This document shows, piece after piece, positions 13,868-18,876 of a stretch of DNA of 18,876 nt. Source of the DNA: JBDKGV01 sp039798005 (GTDB taxonomy: Bacteria; Fibrobacterota; Fibrobacteria; UBA5070); contig JBDKGV010000040.1 in assembly GCA_039798005.1 (NCBI GenBank), forward strand, positions 1-18,876, read 5' to 3'. The translations under genes and the position numbers were made by a program. The notes below the pieces were generated by a model, which saw only the letters and a list, made by a program, of their open reading frames with translations, ran no database searches and was not told where the DNA came from. How positions within the stretch are numbered: the stretch's first letter is position 1; each line of letters opens with the position of its first letter.

Positions 13868-15247
13868 TCAGAATTCGGTGTCGAAGGAAATGGAACGATC
13901 CGCCTCGGAGGCTCCGACCGAAGGGCGCCGGTACTCGGCCACCTTGCGCTCGTGGAAGTTGGACTTGTTGGCAAGCGCCAGCCGCTCCATGAAGGGGAAG
14001 GGACACTCGGCGCCGAAGAGCGGCGCAACGCCCATCTGCAAGAGCAAGCGATCGGCGACGAAGCGCACGTACTCCTTCATGGCCTGGGCCGAGAGGCCCG
14101 GCAGGGACGCGGGAAGGCAGTCGTCCACGAAGGCCGATTCCACCTCGACGGCCTCGCGGAAGAGCCGGTGCACAGCGGCCTCGGAGGCGCGGTCCTGGAG
14201 GGAAGAGAGGAGCAGGACGGCGAAGTCGGTGTGCAGCCCCTCGTCGCGGCTGATCAGTTCGTTGGAGAAGGTGAGCCCGGGCATCTTCCCCGGCTGGACC
14301 TCCTTGAGCCAATAGATGGCGGAAAAGGAACTGGAGAAGAAGATTCCCTCCACGGCGGCAAAGGCCGCGAGCCGCACCGGGAGCGGCTGTGCGGGGTCCA
14401 TCCAGGCCAGGGCCCACCGGGCTTTCGCCTCGACCGACGGGATGCGGGTGGCGGCCTGCAGCAGCGGCTCGCGCTCGAGCGGATCGGGATGGAGGGTATC
14501 CAGGAGGAGCGAGTAGACCTCGGCGTGGACCCCTTCGATCAGAAGCTGCATGGCATAATACGCCCGCGCCTCGGGAGCCTTGATCTCCAGGTAGAAGCGG
14601 GCGGCGAGGTTCTCGGCCACGATGCCGTCGGAGGCGGCGAAGAAGCCGAGGATCCGGTCGAAGAGATGCATCTCCCCCGCTGAAAGCGTGCGCCAGTCGG
14701 AGAGCTCCTTGGAAAGGTCGATCTCCTCGGCGGTCCAGAACAGGGCCAGGTGCTCCTTGTAGGCGTTCCACAGCGCGTCGTGCCGGAGGGGGAAGAGCAC
14801 GAAGCGCTCCATCCCCTCGTGCAGGAGCGGATCGGCCAGCCCCTCGATCAGGGCCTCGACCTCGGGCGAGGCTTTGACGGATTCTGTCATGGCCTCGCGG
14901 CGGGCGCGGCGCTCCTCGCGCCACAGCACGTAGCGGCGGGCGGCCTCGTGCTCGCCGGCGCGCATCAGGGCAAGCTCCGCTAGGTCCTGGATCTCCTCCA
15001 GGCGCACCGTGCCGCCCTCCGGGTGCCGCCGCACCACGAGGTCGCAGACGCTGGAGGCCAGCATCCCGGCCTGCATGGCCCGCTCCTGACTTACGGCGCC
15101 GCCGTCCGCGGAGCCCAAAGCCGCCGCCAAGGCCCTTGCGATGCGCGATGCGTCGAAGGCGCGAAACTGATGATCTCTGTCCTGGACGCGCCACTGGGAA
15201 AGTTCGGGCGTGCCGCAAAACGACAACGGATGTGGATTGGTCTTCAT
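13868..15247 (-). CDS. nrdB: Class Ia ribonucleotide reductase, radical subunit with N-terminal ATP-cone
   Basis: This is the 459-residue small subunit that holds the diiron centre and tyrosyl radical. Metal ligands are intact: Asp177 (EEIDLSK), Glu238 and His241 (EGVHAEVY), Glu300 (AAVEGIFFS), Glu336 and His339 (SRDEGLH). Tyr245 is in the radical position, so this is a class Ia-type subunit. The C-terminal tail SFDTEF docks to NrdA. Residues about 17-110 precede the NrdB fold and look like an ATP-cone (WRVQDRDHQFRAFDASRIARAL, then AELALMRAGEHEAARRYVLWREERR). ATP-cones normally sit on NrdA and sense dATP/ATP; placement on NrdB is known from a minority of class I enzymes. The ATG at 15247 has only a weak ribosome site, and a cobalamin riboswitch lies 57 bases upstream. 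Confidence 0.95.
   Translation of the reverse strand: MKTNPHPLSFCGTPELSQWRVQDRDHQFRAFDASRIARALAAALGSADGGAVSQERAMQAGMLASSVCDLVVRRHPEGGTVRLEEIQDLAELALMRAGEHEAARRYVLWREERRARREAMTESVKASPEVEALIEGLADPLLHEGMERFVLFPLRHDALWNAYKEHLALFWTAEEIDLSKELSDWRTLSAGEMHLFDRILGFFAASDGIVAENLAARFYLEIKAPEARAYYAMQLLIEGVHAEVYSLLLDTLHPDPLEREPLLQAATRIPSVEAKARWALAWMDPAQPLPVRLAAFAAVEGIFFSSSFSAIYWLKEVQPGKMPGLTFSNELISRDEGLHTDFAVLLLSSLQDRASEAAVHRLFREAVEVESAFVDDCLPASLPGLSAQAMKEYVRFVADRLLLQMGVAPLFGAECPFPFMERLALANKSNFHERKVAEYRRPSVGASEADRSISFDTEF
14876..14888. repeat. Iterated palindrome GACAGAWTCTGTC, 12/13 match
   Basis: GACGGATTCTGTC, preceded by TTT, lies inside nrdB (around codon 120, encoding MTESVK), between the ATP-cone and the reductase fold. 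Confidence 0.6.
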
Positions 15248-15304
15248 GCCTGGAGTCCCGCCAAGGATGGATGTGTGGACGCGCGAAACCGATGCGGCTT
15301 CACG

Positions 15305-15476
15305 CGATGCAGGCCGGTCTCCCGACTTCCGGATCAATCCTCCCGACACCTTCCCGGGATCTCTCCCAGTGGCCTTGTCGTTCGTCTCCGGTTACGGTGG
15401 CGGTTCCGTGTCGGAATCGAAGCCAAAGGACTTCTCACCGAACTTCCCGATTCTCCCGTCCCGAGCTTTCGCATCG
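15305..15476 (-). promoter_or_regulatory. Cobalamin (AdoCbl) riboswitch controlling nrdBA
   Basis: Read on the minus strand, the segment has the conserved cobalamin core: GGGAAGTTCGGTGAGAAGTCC, a GAACCGCCACCGTAA block, GGCCACTGGGAGAGATCCCGGGAAGG, and the 3' box AAGTCGGGAGACCGGCC. A closing stem P1 pairs CGATGC (5' end) with GCATCG (3' end). The element starts about 14 bases after the likely transcription start and ends 57 bases before nrdB. A stem at 15285-15301 (GAAGCCG-CAT-CGGTTTC on the minus strand) lies between them without a T-run, so control may act on translation. When AdoCbl is abundant, the B12-independent reductase would be turned down. Confidence 0.88.
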
Positions 15477-15498
15477 TACGGGCACCTGCATATCACAT

Positions 15499-15527
15499 AA
15501 GGTAGGACGACGCAATGGATTGCACAA
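15499..15527 (-). promoter_or_regulatory. Probable promoter of the nrdBA riboswitch transcript
   Basis: On the minus strand TTGTGC (15527-15522), a 17-base spacer and TACCTT (15504-15499) match the sigma70 pattern moderately well in a locally AT-rich stretch. The predicted start near 15490 sits just ahead of the riboswitch, as expected. Confidence 0.5.
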
Positions 15528-15580
15528 GACTTTGTGTCCGAAATTACAAAAGTCCCAACCAAGGGAGCCGCGATCCATCC

Positions 15581-16369
15581 CTACAAGCCATGCCCCCTGC
15601 GTCGCCGCAGCCCGCACTCCACCAGCATCTCCCCGTCCTCCAGCAGCGCCGCAGTCCTGCCGTCGTAGGCCAAGCGCCCCTCGGTCAGCACCAGGGAGCG
15701 GTCGGACCAGTCCCCGGCCAGCTCCAGGTCGTGGGTGGAAAGGACCACCGCCGTTCCGCCCTGGGACAGGCGTGCCAGAAGCTCGAGGAGTTCCTCCTCG
15801 GAGCGGCGGTCCAGCCCCGCAGTGGGTTCGTCCAGGAGCAGGAGGGGCGGTCGCATCGCAAGCACACCGGCCAGCGCCGCACGCTTCCTCATCCCGTGGC
15901 TGAGCACGTGCGGGGGAAGGTCCGCGAACGTCTCGAGCCCCACCTGGGCCAGGGCTTCCATGGCCCGCATCCGCACGGTCTCCTCCGAGAGGCCTTGGTT
16001 GAGCGGCCCGAAGGAGGCGTCGGCAAGCAGGGTGCCGGCAAAGAGCTGGTCGTCGGGATCCTGGAACAACAGGCCCGCGCGCATCCTCCACACCGCAAGG
16101 CCCCGGCGCGAGCGGTCCACCTTGTCTCCGCACCAGAGGACCTCGCCCCGAGCGGGTTCCAACAGGCCGTTGCACAATTGCAGGAAGGTGCTCTTGCCCG
16201 CACCGTTGCCTCCCAGCAGGGCGATGCGTTCGCCTGCCTGGACTGAAACTGTCACGCTCTCGACCGCATTCCCCCGCAGGGCCGGGATGCGTTCGGAGAG
16301 ACGACTGCCTCCGGGATAGGCGTAGGAGACCCCGGAGAGGGTCAGGAGCGGTGCGGACTCAGAGCCCAA
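15581..16369 (-). CDS. cbiO: Cobalt ECF transporter ATPase
   Basis: This is a cytoplasmic ABC ATPase of about 262 residues that powers cobalt uptake by CbiMNQO. It shows Walker A GGNGAGKST, Q-loop FQDPDDQLFAG, a variant signature LSHGMRKRAALAG (Gly-Gly-Gln replaced by His-Gly-Met), Walker B LLLLDEPTAGLD and the H-loop STHD. All catalytic residues are present; the signature change is of a kind seen in ECF ATPases. I place the start at TTG 16369, where AAAGG lies 6 bases upstream; the frame is open to a TTG at 16393, which would lengthen the overlap with cbiQ. It overlaps the cbiQ end by 11 bases, consistent with translational coupling, and is the last gene of the cbi operon. Confidence 0.92.
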   Translation of the reverse strand: MGSESAPLLTLSGVSYAYPGGSRLSERIPALRGNAVESVTVSVQAGERIALLGGNGAGKSTFLQLCNGLLEPARGEVLWCGDKVDRSRRGLAVWRMRAGLLFQDPDDQLFAGTLLADASFGPLNQGLSEETVRMRAMEALAQVGLETFADLPPHVLSHGMRKRAALAGVLAMRPPLLLLDEPTAGLDRRSEEELLELLARLSQGGTAVVLSTHDLELAGDWSDRSLVLTEGRLAYDGRTAALLEDGEMLVECGLRRRRGHGL

Positions 16370-17111
16370 GGCGAGCCTTTCCGAAAAGGACAAGAACTGT
16401 CAAAAGCACCGGGATCGCCACGGCCGCCGCAAGGCCTGTCGCCCTGACCTCGAGGGTCTGCCGGGGAAAGCGAAGCGCCCCGTCCACCGCTCCACGCGCG
16501 GCCAACCCCGCCTCCTTCCGGGAAGCCCGGTGGATCGAATGGACAAACAGCGCGGCCGCTCCCAACGGAAGACTGCGCCGCAGCGCGGCGTTCGATCCCA
16601 CACCCCCGCGGCAGGCAAGGCTCCTGCGCAGGCGGTTCCAGATCCCGTCCAGCAGGAAGATCTGGCCGTGCACCAGCACCAGCAGATCGGTCACCAGTTC
16701 CGGGACGCGCATCCGGCGAAAGAGGCCCACCAGGCGCGGGAACGGGGTCGTGAAGACCAGGAGGAGCGTGGCGGACAGCGTTCCGACCGAGCGCGAGAGG
16801 GCCAGAAGCCCCCGTTCCAAGCCAGGTCCATCCAGTCCCAGTGCGATCCCACCCTGGAAGCGGACCTCCAGGGAAAGCGGCAAAAGCGAGATCACCGCAA
16901 AGCCGGCCCCACCCAGCAGCATTTTCAACAACGGTTTCGAGGGAACCCCAGCGACCCGCGAGAGCAGGAAGGCCGTGGCGACCACGAGCGGCCCTGCCAG
17001 GAGCGACGGAAGGCAGAGGGCGCACGCCCCGAGGCCAGCGCACAGCACGCAGGTCTCCACGGTGCGCTCGCGCCATGCGGAAAGGCAGGCGCTCTCCTCG
17101 ATCCTAAGCAT
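16359..17111 (-). CDS. cbiQ: Cobalt ECF transporter transmembrane component
   Basis: This is a 250-residue inner-membrane protein that couples the CbiO ATPase to the CbiMN substrate unit. It has about five to six hydrophobic segments (CVLCAGLGACALCLPSLLAG, LLKMLLGGAGFAVISLLPLS, SVGTLSATLLLVFTTPFP, LVTDLLVLVHGQIFLL and the C-terminal AVAIPVLLTVLVLFG). Charged coupling helices appear in LFRRMRVPELV and IWNRLRRSLACRGG. The ATG at 17111 follows AAGGGCAGGG and overlaps the cbiN stop by 8 bases. Position and composition support CbiQ; the sequence is divergent from well-known members. A palindrome copy (16389-16401) lies at its 3' end. Confidence 0.88.
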   Translation of the reverse strand: MLRIEESACLSAWRERTVETCVLCAGLGACALCLPSLLAGPLVVATAFLLSRVAGVPSKPLLKMLLGGAGFAVISLLPLSLEVRFQGGIALGLDGPGLERGLLALSRSVGTLSATLLLVFTTPFPRLVGLFRRMRVPELVTDLLVLVHGQIFLLDGIWNRLRRSLACRGGVGSNAALRRSLPLGAAALFVHSIHRASRKEAGLAARGAVDGALRFPRQTLEVRATGLAAAVAIPVLLTVLVLFGKARLGL

Positions 17112-17409
17112 CCCTGCCCTTGGCCGCGGTACGTCGACCGCGCCAGTAGCCCAGGGCGTAGAAGAGCGCCCCGGCACCGGCCGCCGACTGCAGTCCGAAG
17201 AGAAGGCTCTCGATCTCGCCGCTGGGCGGCTCCCACAGGGGCGCAAACCACGGCTTGTAGCCGGGCTTGAGCGTCTCGATCACCGCACCGGCCTGGTCGT
17301 CGGTGCCGCCGAAGACATCAGCCTTCCCGGCAGGCACTCGGAGCAGCGCCGTCAGGGCCAGGACCACGACGCCAGCGGCAAGCAGCATGTTTTTTGTCTT
17401 GGCGTTCAT
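17104..17409 (-). CDS. cbiN: Cobalt ECF transporter accessory protein
   Basis: This is a 101-residue protein with two membrane helices (LLAAGVVVLALTALL at the N-terminus, AAGAGALFYALGYWRG at the C-terminus) and a periplasmic loop between. The loop carries the CbiN signature DVFGGTDDQAGAVIETLKPGYKPWFAPLWEPPSGEIESLLFGLQ. CbiN loads Co2+ into CbiM and is required for uptake. Its ATG overlaps the cbiM stop in ATGA and has GGAG at 8 bases, and its stop overlaps cbiQ. A CbiN here, rather than NikN or NikL, favours cobalt over nickel as the substrate. Confidence 0.95.
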   Translation of the reverse strand: MNAKTKNMLLAAGVVVLALTALLRVPAGKADVFGGTDDQAGAVIETLKPGYKPWFAPLWEPPSGEIESLLFGLQSAAGAGALFYALGYWRGRRTAAKGRDA

Positions 17410-18161
17410 CGGGCGGCTCCGTTCGAGTTCATCGGGTCGAATTCGACAACCGGCTCCCCGACCCGATTCGGCTGGCCAGAGAAAGCGCCGCAGTTCACTG
17501 CGCGGCGATGAAATGTGGGGAAGCGGCTGTCCTCTCCCAGGTGGCTCTTCAGCAGATTGAAGACAAGAACTGTCAAAAGTCCTTCGCTGACGGCAAGCGG
17601 AACCTGGGTCGGCAGGAAGACAAGAGCGAACTTCAGGATGGAGGCAGCCACCCCTCCCTGGGTCGCAGGGAAGGCAAGGCCCAGCTGGAACGAGGTCGTG
17701 GCGTAGGTTCCAAGGTCGGAGAGCATGGCGGCCAGGAACAGCGCCGCGCCCTGCGGCATCCGCAAGGAAAGGGCGGTCCGGTGCACGCCCCAGGCAAGAA
17801 GGCTCCCCACCACGCACATCGAGAACACATTGGCCCCCAGGGTGGTCAGCCCGCCGTGCGCAAGCAGGAGGGCCTGGAACAGGAGCACGAAGGAACCCAT
17901 CACCATCATCGGGAAGGGTCCGAGCAGGGCCGCGCCCAGGCCGATGCCCGTCGGGTGCGAGCAGCTGCCGGTGACCGAGGGGATCTTCATGGCCGAGAGC
18001 ACGAAGGCAAACCCCGCGCAGGCGCCCAGGAAGAGCCGACCCGACGGGTTCTCCCGGTTCCAACGCGACAGGCGGTGCAGGCCGTAGCCCAGGAACGGCG
18101 CGGACGCGACCGTCCACCCGATGGCGTGTGTGACAGGCAGATAGCCTTCCATGATGTGCAT
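17406..18161 (-). CDS. cbiM: Cobalt ECF transporter substrate-binding membrane protein
   Basis: This is a 251-residue inner-membrane S-component that binds Co2+. It starts with MHIMEGYLP, where the N-terminal Met and His2 form part of the metal site. Further conserved blocks are FVLSAMKIPSVTGSCSHPTGIGLGAALLGP (second His-containing metal loop) and LLAHGGLTTLGANVFSMCVVG, followed by hydrophobic helices to about residue 215. The C-terminal 35 residues (SHLGEDSRFPTFHRRAVNCGAFSG and on) are hydrophilic and not typical. The ATG at 18161 has AGGAAGG 8 bases upstream, within a small hairpin. It is the first gene of cbiMNQO behind a cobalamin riboswitch. A palindrome copy is at 17562-17574. Confidence 0.95.
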   Translation of the reverse strand: MHIMEGYLPVTHAIGWTVASAPFLGYGLHRLSRWNRENPSGRLFLGACAGFAFVLSAMKIPSVTGSCSHPTGIGLGAALLGPFPMMVMGSFVLLFQALLLAHGGLTTLGANVFSMCVVGSLLAWGVHRTALSLRMPQGAALFLAAMLSDLGTYATTSFQLGLAFPATQGGVAASILKFALVFLPTQVPLAVSEGLLTVLVFNLLKSHLGEDSRFPTFHRRAVNCGAFSGQPNRVGEPVVEFDPMNSNGAAR

Positions 18162-18162
18162 T

Positions 18163-18179
18163 CCGAGAACCTTCCTCGG
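18163..18179 (-). promoter_or_regulatory. Hairpin holding the cbiM ribosome binding site
   Basis: On the minus strand CCGAG-GAAGGTT-CTCGG places most of the AGGAAGG ribosome site in the loop of a 5-bp stem two bases before the ATG of cbiM. It could be the switching part of the upstream cobalamin riboswitch, acting on translation, but the stem is short. Confidence 0.35.
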
Positions 18180-18277
18180 ACCGGCTCAACCCAGAATTCC
18201 CGTCAACGGGGATCACTGCGTCGAACCACGGCCCGTAACCAGAGGCAGAGGTGAAAGCCGCCGCGATCGCGACGGCA

Positions 18278-18466
18278 CCTTCGGGCAGGTCTCCTGGCTC
18301 GGGGTCACGGCGTCCGCCTTCCCGGGATCATCTCCCAGTGGCTCGTGGACGACATTTGACAGAATCTGTCACACCCTTCACAGTGGCTGGTCCGCTGCCG
18401 ATTCTCACGGCATTCCCGGGCTTCAAGGGAGGCTCCCCTTCCACCCTGCTTTCGCAGACCCGATGG
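18278..18466 (-). promoter_or_regulatory. Cobalamin (AdoCbl) riboswitch controlling cbiMNQO
   Basis: Read on the minus strand, the conserved core is complete: AAGCCCGGGAATGCCGTGAG, the CAGCCACTGTGAAGG block, GCCACTGGGAGATGATCCC, and the B12 box GAGCCAGGAGACCTGCC. P1 pairs CCATCGGG with CCCGAAGG around one mismatch. The element ends about 117 bases before cbiM. Between the two CCACTG blocks lies a peripheral arm made of a perfect copy of the 13-bp iterated palindrome (18358-18370). B12 excess would lower cobalt uptake. Confidence 0.93.
18358..18370. repeat. Iterated palindrome GACAGAWTCTGTC, perfect match inside a riboswitch
   Basis: GACAGAATCTGTC is flanked by TTT on the left; with one more matching base on each side it is a 15-bp palindrome. 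It forms the variable arm of the cbiM cobalamin riboswitch. Confidence 0.65.
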
Positions 18467-18602
18467 TCCGCAAAACCTATCCCCGACCGCCCCGCCCGTC
18501 AATGGATTTTCCGATCCAGCGCATTCACTCATTCATCATGGCGCCTCCCCGCCCGTATCCCTTCGACCTGGCTGGATGCCGATTCAGGGAACGGCCGGGG
18601 CC

Positions 18603-18690
18603 GGGCTGCCTGCCAAGCCTCCGCCGCCACTTCGCAAGACCCTGCGGTGCGGCGGGGTCTTGAGCCTCTCGGCCGGCATCCCTGGCGCAG
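18603..18690 (+). repeat. Dispersed structured repeat, copy B
   Basis: It starts with GGGCTGCCTGCCAAGCC (18603-18619) and ends with CCGGCATCCCTGGCGCAG (18673-18690), identical to the ends of copy A, which lies on the other strand at 11033-11108. The core has its own stem, CAAGACCC (18635-18642) with GGGTCTTG (18655-18662), different from that of copy A. It fills part of the gap between the TonB-receptor gene end and the cbiM riboswitch. It has no T-run, so it is not a standard terminator. Confidence 0.7.
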
Positions 18691-18710
18691 GCGGCATGGC
18701 AACTCCTCGC

Positions 18711-18876
18711 TCAAAATCTCCGCGCCACCTTGAGGTCGAGGCTGCGGCCGGGGGCCGAAGCGAAGTAGCGAAGGCGGTCGGTCGGGTCGCGCCAGGTTTC
18801 GTTTGACAGATTCTGTCCAGTCACCGCAATCGTCCATGCTCCACCCTTGCCTCCCGGCTCGGCCACAAGCTCCATG
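18711..18876 (-). CDS. TonB-dependent outer-membrane receptor, C-terminal end only
   Basis: Only the last 54 full codons are in the window; the rest lies beyond the right edge. The final strands read WTIAVTGQNLSNETWRDPTDRLRYFASAPGRSLDLKVARRF, ending in a terminal Phe. This is the classic C-terminus of a TonB-dependent receptor, whose last beta-strand is recognised by the Bam machinery. The position just upstream of the cobalamin-controlled cbi operon suggests a corrinoid or cobalt-chelate receptor (BtuB-like), but the diagnostic domains are not visible. A perfect palindrome copy (18805-18817) encodes part of GQNLSN. Confidence 0.8.
   Translation of the reverse strand, partial: MELVAEPGGKGGAWTIAVTGQNLSNETWRDPTDRLRYFASAPGRSLDLKVARRF
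18805..18817. repeat. Iterated palindrome GACAGAWTCTGTC, perfect match
   Basis: GACAGATTCTGTC, preceded by TTT, lies inside the TonB-receptor coding region. Confidence 0.65.

Noticed and set aside
15553..15566. Intrinsic terminator after cbiO (TCCC-N6-GGGA followed by ACTTTTG on the minus strand)
   Set aside because: The stem is only 4 bp and the T-run is short.

Overview
This 18.9 kb window is a GC-rich chromosomal segment from a diderm (Gram-negative type) bacterium. It encodes a TolC-family outer-membrane protein, a small predicted beta-barrel protein and the end of a TonB-dependent receptor, and it has Shine-Dalgarno sites of the GGAG type. I see no rRNA, tRNA, phage, IS or CRISPR sequence, so the taxon cannot be fixed. 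The RLFDAQGRLVR-like tail on the SGNH protein and the eukaryote-like class Ia ribonucleotide reductase would fit the FCB group (for example Fibrobacterota), but this is a weak inference.

Left part (1-7400). A TolC-like gene runs off the left edge and is divergent from a rhodanese lipoprotein. A 650-base gene-poor gap follows, holding GC-rich tandem hairpins, then a good sigma70-type promoter with a possible Fur box, then the ferrous iron transport operon feoA-feoB. Next come a convergent putative Na+/H+ antiporter, a PfkB-family sugar-phosphate kinase, an aminoglycoside-phosphotransferase-fold protein and a divergent HD-domain phosphohydrolase.

Middle (7400-10370). An exported SGNH/GDSL-like hydrolase is followed by an Rrf2-family regulator starting at TTG and a small outer-membrane-type protein. 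The regulator and the small protein each have a related AT-rich palindrome (ACTAGATAT-N5-ATATCTAGT type) directly upstream, which suggests an autoregulated regulator-target pair.

Right part (10370-18876, all genes on the minus strand). This is a cobalamin-centred block. Read in the direction of transcription it contains: the C-terminus of a TonB-dependent receptor; a cobalamin riboswitch and the cobalt ECF transporter cbiM-cbiN-cbiQ-cbiO; then a promoter, a second cobalamin riboswitch and nrdB-nrdA (class Ia ribonucleotide reductase, with the ATP-cone on NrdB rather than NrdA), a CGGC-like small protein overlapping nrdA by ATGA, and cobO. The logic is that AdoCbl shuts off the B12-independent reductase and cobalt uptake when B12 is plentiful. 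This implies a B12-dependent class II reductase elsewhere in the genome.

The most unusual signal is not a gene. A 13-bp palindrome, GACAGAWTCTGTC (often preceded by TTT), recurs through the window. Six copies match at 12 or 13 of 13 positions, all between 11.5 and 18.8 kb, and eight weaker copies occur elsewhere. Most copies lie inside unrelated coding sequences in different reading frames, and one lies inside the variable arm of a riboswitch. It resembles the genome-wide iterated palindromes (HIP1-like) or DNA uptake sequences of other bacteria. A second unexplained element is a 76-88 bp repeat with conserved ends and a variable internal stem, present in two intergenic regions of the cobalamin block.
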